Source: Mytilus trossulus (lineage: Eukaryota > Mollusca > Bivalvia > Mytilida > Mytilidae). From it: DNA of 64,000 nucleotides. The stretch spans positions 47,663,878-47,727,877 of the forward strand of contig NC_086386.1 in NCBI RefSeq assembly GCF_036588685.1, read 5' to 3'. Under the pieces are notes generated by a model. The model saw only the letters and a program-made list of their open reading frames with translations. It had not been told where the DNA came from and searched no databases. Shown here piece after piece: positions 23,591 to 36,683 of this stretch. A program made the position numbers and the translations under genes. Numbering within the stretch: the first letter of the stretch is position 1; every line of letters begins with the position of its first letter.

Positions 23591-26500
23591 TCAAAGTCCT
23601 CCTGTTTGTTGCTGAAACACATCTATCGAGTCCCCATCTTCCATGTCCAACTGCAATGGAAAAAACATATTATTAATAATTATAAATTACATAGATAAAT
23701 CAAAAGACTAAGCAAATTCTTGCAGATGAATATGCAAGCTTTTAGTGTATATGTAATTCTTTGTTGTCCACATTGAAGGAAATTCTATGTGAATTTCGAA
23801 TTTTGAATGGTCCGTTAAAATTACCTGCCTATTAGGATAAGTAATTATGTACAGCTTTTCATGTTTTTATGTTCAATGGACAGACTTATGAAGTCTTTCA
23901 GTATGGATTCATTAATTATTGTGGGTGCAATTTTTTATACGACTGAAATTTTGCAACAGCATAGAGTATTGCACAAAATCCCCACATAAAGAGGGAGAAT
24001 GAAACAATTTTTTGGGGGACGGGTCAATTCCCAACTGCAAGGTCAATTCGCAACAGCAAGAAATTGAATATAAATTCAAATCATATAACCATTTCTAAGT
24101 TCTTTGATTACAGTTATTCTATGTCAGAAACCTATTATGTGTCAAATATTTAATTACAATCTAAATTCAGACCTGTATCAATTGGGAATATTGTGTCAAT
24201 TTTTGCCAACTGTTCAGGGTTGTAACGTATGCAGTTGTATCCAGCAGGCTCGGCGAAACATTTTATTTCTGATTGAGAAAACTTTTTTTTATATCTTGGT
24301 TTTTACCAAAGTCTGTCTATAGGACTATAGAAAACGTGTGCTACGTTAGACAGTACAATTTGAATTTTTCTGTACCCAAGATATTTGGTAAACTGCTGCA
24401 ACTGTTTAATTATGTTATGCAGTATAGTTGCTGTCTCAATAACATTTTCCTTTAGTTTGCATTCCTCCCAATTAGTTTTATCCATCACACATGTCATAAA
24501 ATCAAGATATATGCTATAGCATGTTTCCACTAATTTATTTGTGAAACAGTGCAAGGACCAGACAATTCAGAATTTCAGAACTTGGAAAAAATTAAATTTA
24601 TGTTTTTTTTTATAAATTTAAGTTCTGAATTTTTTTCTAATTTATAGAAGCAAATCATTGAATGCATTTTTTTATAGAATTAAGAATAATACATTTATAA
24701 AATTTTGCTGCACTTCAAATCTTTCCAAACATAAATGGAGAATGTGTCCTATGCCCTTGCTTGAATATTGTATAAAGGTACATAACTGAAGAACAGTAAA
24801 AGTGACTCTACCCAAATCTATACTGGATTAAAATTTTGTGGTAATTAGTATTATAGGTATGGAGACAGACAACAAATTTATTTTGGCTCTGTAATAAATA
24901 TTACCTGTGAGGGTGTGTCTGTTTCATTTATTGGATTTCCATCAAATCTGAACCTTACTGCTCCCATTTTTAAACCCTGTTAAAAGAAAAGCAACAAGAA
25001 AGCTAAATTATAATCTAAAAAGAGGACTCTTTTAAAATGATAGGATATTGTTTATACTGAAACAAACAATTTGCTACATATATTTAAACAATGTATAAAA
25101 GAACAATAACACATTTTAAGATTATATCAAACAAGAATGGTCCCCATCCACACTATCAATTTCTATGTTCAGTGAAAATCTATAATTTGACATTATAATT
25201 AGAAATATCATATCATAGGGAAGATGTGTACTAAGTTTCAATTAAAAATAGGAAGATCATATCATAGGGAACATGTGTACCAAGTTTCAAGTTGGACTTC
25301 CAACTTTATCAAAAACTACCTGGACCAAAAACTGTAACCTGAAGTGGGACAAACAAACAGACAGAGGAACAAGAGACCAAAAAACATAATGGGGCATATA
25401 AACTTTTTTTTATTCAAATCAAATTATGCTGCTCCAGTACAGGAGCCTCTAGCCTTTGTTAGTCTTGTTTGATTTTTAATTTTAGTTTCTTTTATATATT
25501 TCGTAGTTTAATATGGTGTCCATTATCACTGAACTAGTATACATTTTTGTTTAGGGGCCATCTGAAACCCTCCTTCAGGGGCTAGATGTTTTTAACTGCA
25601 TTGAAGACCCATTGGTAGCCTTCAGCTGTTATCCACTCTTTGGTCTGGTTGTTGTCTTTGACACATTCCCCATTTCCATTCTCAATCTTATAATAACTAC
25701 TAAACACTTACAGCTCTATCACAATATGCAGACATCAGTTTCCGTAATGGTGTGTTGCGTTTAATTTTGAAATGTACCACACTACCATCTTGACCCGTTA
25801 CTTTCAAGTTTATATGTTCAGACCCTTCTGGTTTCACATCTTCAATCTGAAAAACAACAAATATTGATGAATGGCTAGAACAATCATAAATGTGATAAAA
25901 TATAAGGGCGACAGATGGCTGATTGAAATCTGTATGAGCTTGTATACTGCTAGACATGGTTAGCTCCTGTTGATTTTATATTTGCCTAGCCTAAGTCAGA
26001 AGCTCGTTTGTTCAGATTGTTGTATTTTCTTTGGGCTACCAATCTTTCAGTGGCTGAAAAAAGTGGTGGCCAAAATATTTTCATTTGGACCATGGGTCAT
26101 GCTGGTTGGATGGACAGGTTTAACTTTATGTTGCTGTGATGTTTACAAATTCATATTGATCATTGGTTGATACAGGTTGATATTCTGCAACATCAAAAAA
26201 ATAAACAACAATGTTATATTGCACTGGCCAGCAAAAGCATAAAGAACTGTTCAACATTCAGACCGAAACAAAGAAAGTGTCAAGCTGCATTGAGGTAAAA
26301 AAAAACGATATGTGTTAAAAATATAATATATTAACAAAGCGTATCCTGCAATGTTTTCTACGCCAGAAGCAGCATAGTGACGTCAATGCAAAGTTTCCAT
26401 GTGTGTTCAGTTCAAACAAAAATACCTAACTAACTGACAAGATGAACGATTTTAGACTACGATAGGATATGTATACACCTTATCGCTATTTCCGCTTGAC

Positions 26501-27137
26501 CCGAGAATCTGTTCCGCTTGAACTATTGGCGTCATACAACAATCACTTTTCCATTGTGGCGTCAGACATTTTGAATTTTGACGTCAAAATTTTATGGGAC
26601 CCTGTGTGATGTCCAGTAATGGCGGACAAATAGCGATAAGGTGTATTGTTTGATCACTCAAATATGCAGCATATCTGAAGCTCTGTTTAGTGGAATGTAT
26701 GTACTTGTTGTGTTAAACTTTCAGCACATGTATATATTGAACCGGTTTGAATTACACACGAACAGAGAGGGAGTTCATAACTATATAAACATACTTAGTA
26801 TAATATTTCAAAATACAACCTCCCCCTTTTTTTAAAACATAAATATTTGTTTCAATCGACAAAAATACATATCGATGTGTTTGCTGATCGTCTAAACATT
26901 TAAACAACAATATAATATGTTCAAAATTGAATTATATATAAATACACCGCTCCGATATTGTAAATAAATAATATTTGCAAAGGCCATTTTCAGACCCATG
27001 CCGGTTAAACCTAAAATGTGCGCGGGAAGTAAATTTGCTTTCACGTGGAAATTAAAATTAATGAAAAACAGTTAGAGAATAAACGGAACGTTTGGTTTAT
27101 AACATGGGTTCGTGGTTACCTTTTTATCGTCTGACAT
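23591..27137 (-). CDS. SUMO: SUMO2/3-like small ubiquitin-related modifier
   Basis: Four exons on the minus strand: 27120-27137, 25712-25846, 24905-24976, 23591-23650 (stop TGA). All introns are phase 0 with GT/AG ends, giving 94 residues. The fold-defining [46 protein letters not shown] and DVFQQQTGG segments identify SUMO, closest to vertebrate SUMO2/3. The diglycine near the C-terminus is followed by a single Leu that a SENP protease must remove before conjugation through E1 (SAE1/2), Ubc9 and E3s. A VKPE motif (psi-K-x-E) near residues 10-13 matches the chain-forming lysine of SUMO2/3. Exon 1 encodes only MSDDKK. The first intron carries a MITE. Confidence 0.96.
25131..25402 (-). repeat. 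Mussel dispersed repeat R1, minus-strand copy in a SUMO intron
   Basis: Begins ACAAGAATGGTCCCCAT and ends ACATAATGGGGCATATA, the reverse complement of R1. Two ATCATATCATAGGGAA words show a partial internal duplication. Confidence 0.75.
25548..25690 (-). repeat. Dispersed repeat R4 in a SUMO intron
   Basis: Minus-strand copy containing GACACATTCCCCATTTCCATT, matching copies at 22,077-22,228, 43,449-43,530 and 46,907-46,960. It ends about 20 bp from the donor of the 25,712-25,846 exon. Confidence 0.7.
26476..26643. mobile_element. TA-flanked MITE in SUMO intron 1
   Basis: Terminal repeats CACCTTATCGCTATTT and AAATAGCGATAAGGTG, bounded on both sides by TA. The 168 bp interior shares GCAACAATCACTTTT-like and AATGGCGGACAAAT words with the element at 16,527. 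TA target and short size suggest a Tc1/mariner-mobilised MITE. Confidence 0.8.
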
Positions 27138-30099
27138 TGTAATTTATAATAAAAACAAAGTCTACAGACTTCTTTTCAGTCAGACCTCCTAATCGAAAAT
27201 GGAATATGGCGCACAAAGGAAATGCCAGATTTCCCCAAACCCCAATATTAAACGGTTTTCGATTGGCCAATATTTTTTCTTTCATAAAACCCACGGCGTG
27301 TTAGATAGGTAAATAAATACTCCAAAATTTGTAATTAGTGTGAAAAGATGGTCGTTAGATTCATTTACTTAGATTTTTGTAATGTTTTAAAATTTTAAAA
27401 TTGGTTTACAAATAAAAAGAAAATTTTGTGTTACTAAAAATAACATCCAATTAAAAATAGCGTAAAATGTAGCCTTAAAAGTAGGTCACGGGGTTATCGG
27501 GTTCAATTTGTCACACTTTCTTAAACGTGACCGAAAATTGCTTTTAATTTGATATATAAAGAATTGGAATAAATATTGCTCTTTATCAAATCTTCTAATG
27601 ATTCGCCTCAATCTTCAGTGATATTTGCTCCGATTAGTAAATTTCAGTATTAAAATTAAATTAAGGCTTCACGAGTTACCTCGCTTTCCCCATGTCGAAC
27701 AGTCAGGAAACTCTGAAACCCTGGGGATAGCCCACCAAGATACCTTACTATTCGCCTAATCCGTTTGCCCATTTATTGGGTTTTTTTGTTCACTAATATG
27801 ATATTAAATGATTTTGCTAAATATTTATAGTAACGCAATGTTTATCGTTCACTTTTTATTTGAACATGATGAATTCTTCTCGAAGACGGAGGGGCCTCAT
27901 ACGGAAAATGTGCTCATAATAAATCAACGGTTAACCATGTAACATTATAAAAGAAGCATTCGATAATGACAATTGATGCTACAACCATTAAATTCACATG
28001 ATTCAGATTTGCATCAAACTTTATTTTGATCAGATTCCTTGCGTAATTTTAACTTGCGGATTGTCATGGATAGCACGTGTATAAAGTCATTGCTGAGGAT
28101 CATAATCGTTTTACAGAATAGAAAATAATGTCCTAAAACGAACAACAAAAGAGAAAAAAAACGAACAAAGTTATAAAAGATATAGAAGAATGTTTTAAAA
28201 AGTTTAATGAAAGTACACATGATGTATGTGGAAAATATAAGAATCCAATAATACAGTATACTGATTACAGAACTAAATTCAATCAATCAGATGAGAAAAG
28301 CCTTTTTCAACTGATTTCAAATTATTTTTTGTTCTTATACATACATGTGGAAATGGTACTGTTACACAAATTTCCCAACATTTATATATTATATCAAATT
28401 ATGTGTAAAAGTCATGCCGCCCATCCGGCAACTGATCAAGGGTCCTTGATTCGAACCATAACTATTGTGTTCGTGTCTAAAACGTGGTATAATTTGTGTA
28501 AGCGATATAATTACAATAATAGCAGAATAAAATGGTTATTCAAGTTTCAAACAAAAAAGGGCACTTGCAGTACTTCGAACAAATTGGCAAACATTTAATA
28601 GATTTTTTCTCCATATAATAATAATATACAAATGTAAAAAGTCATGTGGTGCGTGTACACCATCTCCAACTTCAATTTTATTTGATTTCTCAGACACAAT
28701 ACATACTGACGTGTAACAAGAGAAATATAATATTTACATATATACAAACAATATACTAGTACTTATATATTAAAAAAAATCTTACTTTTCTCATCAGTCG
28801 AAGAAAACATCATGGTATGATTCAAAAATGAAGACTGACACCATTTCAATTAAGTGTGCCCAATCAGAGCGCTTTTCGCACTAAATCACCTGGAACTCTA
28901 AAAACCAAAACATTTTAAACATATATAGGTACTCGATCGACTATCATCGTTTCCTCAAGACCATACTCGCAAAAGGTGTCAAGGGAGAGCCGAAAATTCA
29001 GTCCCTGAAATTTTCTGTTTGCCTTATATATTATATAGTCAATAAGTAGTAACCACAAGGAAAGCATGGAAAACTAATTAAAGTATTACTTGGACTAGAT
29101 TTGCATTCATTAACGGGATAGAAAATAGTCAAACACTCGCCCAAGTCAGGAATATGGCAGAGCGTTTGATTTGGACTTCCCCATTTTGAATTTGCCTTGG
29201 AATTTAGTAGGTTTGCTATACTGTTTATGCAGTTATAAATCTACATAGATACCGAAATCATAGCAACTTATAATTTGAGGAGAATTTCGGGTTTTAACAA
29301 CCCAACAAGTGTTAGAAAATGAAAATTCACACCTGTACTGGCTTTCTATAATTTGGAATTAAAGCCGATTTCGAAAAGTTGACTTTTATTAGCAACACTG
29401 AAACTCTAAATTTAAAATCTAGAGATATATAAAATTCCTGAATACTATCGAAACTTTACGAACAAAAAGTACACAAAAAGAATAACTACATCTGCCTTAA
29501 GTCAACTTTGCCTGCGGGAGTTCGGTTACATACTTGCCCACTGTCACAATTTGCGTGGGATTTCCCCCTTGGAGGCTATACAAAATGGAAATTTTGAAAG
29601 AGCAATTATGTCCACAATTTAAACAAAACAATAACCTTTACAATGGAGATAGGCTTATAAAACTATGAAGAATCCAAAATACAACTTAAAAAAGTATTTG
29701 AAACACCCTTGAAGGTTTTATAGAACTGTAAGAGCCCTTTTGCACGTAAAACCCCCCATGGGAATTTTGAAAAGTTGGCAGGTATGCGGTTGTGTGTTCC
29801 GTAATTTTTTTAAAAAATATTATCAACAATAAAAAAATGCAGGTGTATGTTATTGATCATATCAGTAACGAGAAGTGACAATTGATCCGATAATGACTCA
29901 CTTAAAGAGAAGCAGTCCACCAGCACCGGTGATACTAAATGTATTCAAATTTATTGTTACAGTTATTTTGAATATATTGCACGCATGCTACATTCATGAC
30001 ATTGTGCTAGAAATACTCCATTTTATGAGTATTCTATGAAACAAATTTTTGATTTTTAAGAATATTTCCCTTTTATATTTTCTGGTCATTCCTCTTCAA
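27138..30099. other. SUMO upstream region and gene-free stretch
   Basis: 27,138-27,300 is the likely SUMO 5' UTR and promoter zone; no TATA box was assigned. The rest is AT-rich with no supported exon. Repeated CTCCAAAAT/TTTGCC words are not enough to name a family. Confidence 0.4.
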
Positions 30100-30103
30100 T
30101 TTC

Positions 30104-30175
30104 GTCACTGATTTGGCCTGTCAGCTGTGGTCCTCTTGGAATCTCTCCCAACACGATGCACGAAATCTAGTAAAG
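30104..30175 (-). pseudogene. Possible exon relic or repeat fragment
   Basis: On the minus strand, an AG acceptor-like site at 30,176 leads into a 23-codon open frame (ISCIVLGEIPRGP, then QLTGQISDEIEEE and stop). A second frame is also open across the same stretch (WIFTRFRASCWERFQEDHS). Amino-acid composition looks protein-like, but I do not recognise a family and no partner exon was found. It could be a retrocopy fragment or part of a repeat. Confidence 0.2.
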
Positions 30176-30399
30176 ATCCAAGGAGGATTTGGAGGGCGGA
30201 GCTTCATAAATATGATAAATGCATTTAATTTTTACAAGTTTCACTCAAAACAATGGCCTGTTAACAGCAGCAGTTAATTCACAAACACCTTTCATTACTG
30301 TTTTTTGAAACAACATTCGACAAGGTAACAACTGGGATCTGAAAGTTTTGTCAATTATTTATTATAGTTGATGCTGCTTCAGTATTGTGTGTCCTTTAC

Positions 30400-30521
30400 G
30401 TATTAAACAAAGCTTTGCTCATTGTTGAAGGCCATACGGAGACCTATAGTTATTAATGTCTGAGTCATTTTGGTCTCTTGTGGACAGTTGTCTCATTGGC
30501 AATCATACCACATCTTCTTTT
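30400..30521 (-). repeat. Dispersed repeat R3, minus copy
   Basis: Contains GTCTCATTGGCAATCATACC, the reverse complement of GGTATGATTGCCAATGAGAC found at 42,376 and near 51,300. It lies just downstream of lectin gene A. Confidence 0.75.
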
Positions 30522-30768
30522 TTATAATTACAGATATGGAATTATTGCTCCCGTTTTATCTGTAAAATTGTGTTAACCAGCATGGTTTTCTATATAGCCT
30601 TCAGTTATGCTTCTGTTACTCATATTTATGTAGCGACATATCGTGAGATTTCTTTAATATTTTTTTTTATTTCTCGTTGTTCTCACATTTTTTCATAGGT
30701 ATAACATATATCAGAAAAAAAAACTTAATAAATTTGAAAATAATTTAATGTGTGATCCAACGGTTTAA

Positions 30769-31574
30769 TTAGTTGTGGTATTCACAAATATATGGATGTT
30801 TTTCAGAACATGCCACATCTCCCCATTCAAAGTTGGTGTCAGGGTACTGTAGTAATAAACAATCCTGATCGCCACCGACATTGTTTGGTTGACCCGGACG
30901 CCAATTGCTGTAGGTGACTGGAGCTCCATTGTCTGTCCACACAAAGTTATGTTCACTCTTTTCATCATTTCCGCCTGTGTAAAATCCTAGGCTTGCAATA
31001 TTTGATAAATCTGAAAACATACACATGATAAAGATTAGGATGCGAGTTCTTGAAGAAATTCCTACTGTTTAATACACTAATTTAAAACACTTTTTATGTA
31101 TTTAATTCTTTATACTCATTTTTTGAAACTAATTGAGTTATAATTGTTACTGTAATGGAATATACATAAATGTACTCATTTGAATCTTGTTAACTGCTTC
31201 TGCATTATTGTACCAATTTCAGTATGATAAAATTCACTTACCTTCATCGTTTTTTATAGTTCTTACAAGATAGTCCTGTTCTCCTTGACTGTTTATAGAC
31301 ACCAAACTAGATTGACTGTCTTCTCGACGACATGCCGTCTTAGCTTCGTTCCAAGTCAATGGTTTGGCATGGAAGGAGTAATACGATGTATCTGAGCCAT
31401 TCTGACGTACATGGGACCCATGAGATGACTGAGATAAGCCTATAATTATATTAGCACTAACTGATAAAAGATATTAAAATAAGTAAAAAAAAAGAAGTTT
31501 GATTAATGAGCAATTGCATGAAATTACTAATACAACCAATCAACCAATCAATCAATCAATCAATAAAACAAGTT

Positions 31575-31643
<69 letters not shown>

Positions 31644-34600
31644 AATCAATCTTAATCAATCATAATCAATCAAACAATCATAATCAATCTTAATCAATTA
31701 ATCAGTCTTAATTGCTTGGGATTGCTATTTGCTACAAACACCAGATAGTCGGTATAGTTACATTACTTAATTAGGATACGTAGTGAATGATTATATTTTG
31801 GGGAAGATAATTGGACTAACATTTTTTTGAAACATGTTTTATGGAATTTTCCTTTAACAAAATTGTTTTGTTGACCTCTCTGCTTGGCGTTTCACTGTAC
31901 ATGTTTGTCAGAATTTTACACGTTAATGTCAAATGATGTGAATACTTTTGAAGTAATTGGAAAGTAAACTATCAGTTTAATACTTACGACTACAGGACGT
32001 GTTAAACACTGTAACATCATCTATGGCAGTGTTAGATTTGTCGAGAGAGTAGATATGGTGGTAACCCCCACTGGTATAATGGTTTGTGTAATAAGCATTG
32101 GTCGATGACTCAAAAACTATCTAAAACACAAATTTCATTACTTTTAGGTCCTAAAATATATATTTTAAATCCCTATTCTCTATTTTCTCTTTTGCATGGT
32201 TGAAAAAAAGTTGTTTATTAGTTTTCTAACTTAACCGAGGTAACACGATTTTCATCTAATAGTACAAAGACTGCAATTTTTGAACTTGATACACATATGG
32301 TAATAAATTAAATTCAAATAAATCATATTTTATGTGTTATACTGAATAACGGAAGTTACCTGGAACGGATGTGACGTATATTCATTATCCAATGATATCT
32401 GTGCTTGGTGCCAATCCGAATCTACATAACCTGTCTTGGTAAACACAGGATATCCAAGTCCACCATTAACCTATATTAAACAGAGGTATAACATTATTGT
32501 ATCTCAACACTCCAAGTTGAACTTACTCAAATTTGATCATTATTTAATACGATTTTATATCATGCAAAACTAGATATAACACACTTCTTTAATGTATACT
32601 ATCTGCAACTTGAATAAGTTTTTTTTTATTATTGTGAAAGTCTTTTTTCTCGTTTAACGTTCAATTGAATCACTCATTACCATCGACTTTTTGTTATTTT
32701 CTTCTGTATTGAATTTTTCATTTCCGACAACAAGTCTATTTTTTATTACTTTCATTGTAGTGGTACAAATACAAAATTTACATGTTTTTGTGTAATCATT
32801 TTGTCTTACATGAACGTGGAAAAGTGTTAATACGTCATCATGTTGTCATACTTTTCAAACAAATATTTGCATCATATAACAATCAAGTTAATTAACCGCC
32901 ATGGCCAAAACCATGTCAAATCTTTAATTAAAAGTTTAGTTATTGAAGCATTACTAATGTAGGATAAAACAATTTGCAATAACTTTAAACAGTTTTGACT
33001 AAAGGTGCAATTGATTAAATTGTTATAAAAAATTCTCGCTTTCAATTTGTAATTAATTTTTTTTTATAGATAGCAGATTTGTAGTCTTATATCGCCGGTA
33101 AATTCGATTCATCTTTACAGCAGATTTCAGTCAGTATGTAGCTAAATGTAATATCTTTGGTTAACTTGCTTGTTAGCTGAACCGTGAAGTCATTGTTAGG
33201 TTAGGTGAACTACCCTCTTTAAATAGTAGACTAGCCCAACAGATAACCAATCTATCTTTCTGTAGGACTAAGCTACTTCAAAAGAAGGGTAGTATACCTT
33301 ACCTAACAATGACTTCACGATTCAGCTAACAAGCAAGCTAACCAAAGATATTACCATTAGTTACTGACTGAAATCTGCTGTAGTTCTCGAAAACAGGCAG
33401 GAGTATATTTTTGTTTAACTTTAATGAACTGTTTTTCCATATATGCTTTTCAAAATGGGGTAGAAAATATCCAAAACACCTTTGGAAATTCAGGATACAG
33501 TAAAATTCTTCTTTTTTGTTTTAATCTACATATACCTTTGCGTAAACTTTAAGAAATTTGATATCTTGTCCGTGCATATTGTACCAGAATTTGATACAGT
33601 ATCCCGCCGAGGAGGTGGTAAACTGAGGAGAATCTAATCTAGAGGTATGAGTTGTCTGAGAGGATGACGCAGCACCTTGTGAATTCAACATCATGTAATG
33701 ACCTAAACAAGAGTTAGAATTAGTCGTTCAATGTAGTAAGAATCCATTATTCCGATTCGTTTGTATGTATAAAAAGTAAAATCACAAAAATACTGAACTC
33801 AGAGGAAAATTCAATCGTAAAGTCCCTAATCAAATGGCAAAATCAAATGACAAAACACATCAAACGAATGGACAACAACTGTTATATTCCTTGTTTCTTT
33901 GTTGTTTTTACTAATCAACTAAGGCTGCATATTTTTGTCAGTGAATAATGTTTATATGAATGGGATTCATATCTTATTGCACATGTGCACCAGGTTATAT
34001 TTTTTTTTAAATTCAAATGCATACACATACAAAATATCAATCAGTCTATATTTTTGATAACACCAAGCTTACTGAGTACAAATTGCGATAGTTGCAGTAT
34101 ACATTAGACGAGATCTTTTTTTTAAACAAAAAAGAATACACAAAACAAACAAGGTAGAAGCAGGCAACAGAAAGTAGACACGCACACGGTTAAGCTCAAA
34201 GATATTATGAACTAGGCATCATCCACAATATAATGTTTGTACATATTAAAGAAACCTTTGTTTGAATGATATAGAAAAATGCGACAGAAATAAGTAACGG
34301 ACGGGTGACGAAAGAAATACAGACGGAGATAGGCAAACCAGTATACCAAAGTACTTTGGTGCGGATGAAAATCAAGTTTCTTGTATTTTCACATAGTAAT
34401 ACCGATATTTATAATGTATACCATTTGGAGTGCCATATGTGTGGTCTTGTTTTGGTCCCGTTGTTGAGGAATACATTGAAGATTGCCATGTCCAGTGAGA
34501 TCCTGACTCTGCTACATATCCACACCTTTTACTGTCCTCAAATCCACAGAATGTCTTCGAAACGGGTTTGTTGCTTGCCGTATCTGCAAATTCAATTATG

Positions 34601-35528
34601 AAAATTTTGAATGATTCAGATAATAATTGATAACGTTTTGTATCTAATCATCAGTATGTAATAAACAATCTTTAATCAAATTATATCCACAGTGTTTTTA
34701 GTTGTTATGCCAATGGTAACGATATGGAAAGAACATATGAAGGTGAAAGAATCGAAGTTGATTTTTTATTCAAATTCAAAACACAAACCAAAACCCACCT
34801 TAGGTATTGAAAAATATCTGTGCTGTTCGTATCAAGAAAACTATATTTTTTAATCTATTTTTGTTTGTTATGTTTTAATGACAACAAACTAGTTATTGCA
34901 TTTCCCTCCAAAAAAATATATGTTTTTTTTAAGAAATTTTGAAATTTAATTTATGGTTATTAAAAAACTTGCATCGACATAGATGAATGAACGGTGGCTT
35001 ACCTGTTATATTTTGGCCATTGTCAGTTTTGGCTGCAGTTAGTACCGCTTTACATGTCTGTACATCTTTAATAGACTTCGAAGTCTGTGTCTGAAGCCTG
35101 GTTTTCTCATTGTTCCAGTTATTTGTTTGTCTGGTCACACTTTCAGTCGTTTTATTCAGAAGATAATGGACATTTCGGATTTTCGATTCTAATGCTTTAT
35201 TTTCAGAAATAGCGTTCTCAAGTAGTTGTTGTTTCTGTAAAATACTTGCTTTAGTTGCTTGATACCTCTGTACAAGTGCACTGAATTGGAATTCTAGGGT
35301 ACTCAAGGAACTTTGTAAATTGTAGGTCTCTCCTTGTATGATTTCCAAATCTCCACAGCCACAACTACCACTCGGATCGCTTTCCCGTCTGGTGTTTGTT
35401 GTTTGGTTACAATGATGGACTTTCAAATTATAAATGCACTGTCCAGTAAAGTCACATGAGGCTGACGTCACAGGCTCTCCTCCAAATTGCAAGAGGAAAA
35501 TTATAATAAATCCCTGAATGATTGCCAT
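30769..35528 (-). CDS. Lectin gene A: secreted coiled-coil/MAM/C-type lectin protein
   Basis: Minus-strand exons: 35003-35528, 34422-34583, 33536-33702, 32360-32470, 31988-32120, 31242-31439, 30769-31010 (TAA). Phases 1,1,0,0,1,1 join into 512 residues. Residues 1-24 are a signal peptide; a Cys module (C-x5-C-x-Y, then CGC) leads to a predicted coiled coil (about 65-165) with NKT and NIT sequons. The MAM domain (about 188-366) shows FCGFEDSKRCGY, TGPKQDHTYG, YCIKFWYNMHG and NTSC. The C-type lectin domain (about 375-512) has the four conserved Cys, a QPNN loop and WGD in place of the usual WND. Likely a secreted, disulfide-linked oligomeric lectin acting in recognition or immunity; ligand unknown. 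The CGC exon-6 acceptor was chosen because only it keeps phase. Intron 5 contains the AATC microsatellite and intron 3 a foldback MITE. Confidence 0.9.
31534..31712. repeat. (AATC)n microsatellite in lectin A intron 5
   Basis: Long near-perfect run of the tetranucleotide AATC from about 31,534, decaying to AATCATAATC and AATCTT variants by 31,712. Probably variable in length between individuals. Confidence 0.9.
33118..33380. mobile_element. Foldback MITE in lectin A intron 3
   Basis: Ends CAGCAGATTTCAGTCAGT and its complement, each bounded by TA. The arms are about 100 bp long with scattered differences, e.g. TGAAGTCATTGTTAGGT on the left and its complement on the right. Only about 60 bp of loop separates them, so most of the element is inverted repeat. 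It is entirely intronic. Confidence 0.8.
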
Positions 35529-36171
35529 TGTATGTTTATACGTACACTCTATTTTCTTATCATTGACAATGGATCACTAATATTCTTATCAATAGCAGTT
35601 CTAATGAAGGACCTACTTATACGTTACCTGTTAATATAGGTCATCGCTGAAGTGTGATCTACTTCAATCGATATTTTTGGTTCTTCTGTTTTCAAAGTAT
35701 CGTGAAATTCGACAACATTGCTTTGTTTTCAATGCTTCAGTCTATTTTATGTCTTTTTACTTAACAAATATACTATTCTGTTACAGAATAATGCATATAA
35801 CGGATTATTTTTGCATATTGACTTGATAAGAGTTTTTTGTATTGATATACATGTAGACCCATTCTTTTTGATTATAGCAAATGCAAAACATGATCGCTGA
35901 AACAAGTATAGCTGATGGTAAAACAGGTGTTGGAAGCTAGTTGGCCCTTTTCGGAGGACCATACTTCATCCCTAGTTTTGTTGTAAAGGGGTTCGTGTAA
36001 GTTTTGCGTTAGTTTATAGTGTTGTATACTTGCACTAGATGCCGAAAACTGTCCTGTTTATCTGCTGTCATGATATATCTTGTGTTTAGGCTATGTTATT
36101 GGGTCACATTTTAAGACCTATCAATGACTTACAAATAAGCTGATGTCTGAGGATTTGTCAAGAAATATTTA
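35529..36171 (-). promoter_or_regulatory. Lectin A upstream region with GATA motifs
   Basis: Within 80 bp before the start codon (minus strand) are TTGATAAGAA and ATGATAAGAA, two WGATAA words, and a TATA-like GTATAAGTAGG further upstream. These are predictions only. The rest of the interval to 36,171 has no supported exon. Confidence 0.35.
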
Positions 36172-36683
36172 CCACCCTCCCCCTAAATGCACTGTGCATA
36201 ATCATCGAATACGTTGTATATCTTTGACATACAGTATTTATATTCCCTCTCGATATCTTCTCCATCCCTTTGTTTTGACCGGTCTGAATTCAACTTTATA
36301 AGCATTATAAAAGAGGATCATGGAAATTCCTCGCGTTCATCTGTTTTGTTTTTTGTTTGTAATGAAAAGGGTCATTACTAAATCTAGGCTAACTAATGAT
36401 ATGTTAATGTGTTTGACGAACACGGTTGTAGATGGAAGTATATAATAAAAACACTATTTCAAGTTGTAAGACACAGATAGAGCAACCACTGACGAGGTTC
36501 ACGATTAAACAAAGTGTTAATAGTTATCAAAAGTACCAGGATTATAATAGTTTTAATAGATCTTAACATTTTGTTTAAATCCCAATCAGTTGATAAATGT
36601 ACAACTTCACCAATGTCTAACCTCGAACATTGACAAATAGTAATCAATGTTCTATGTTCATCTTGTATTGCTGGGGTTTTTTT

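Noticed and set aside
25700-25957. 85-codon ORF starting MSSSIQAH as the SUMO start
   Set aside because: The upstream part is intron: a TTTTCAG acceptor precedes ATTGAAGAT, and MSDDKK at 27,137 gives the expected SUMO N-terminus.
28014-28286. Hydrophobic 90-codon minus-strand ORF
   Set aside because: Phe/Ile/Tyr-rich translation typical of T-rich DNA, with no splice context or recognisable domain.
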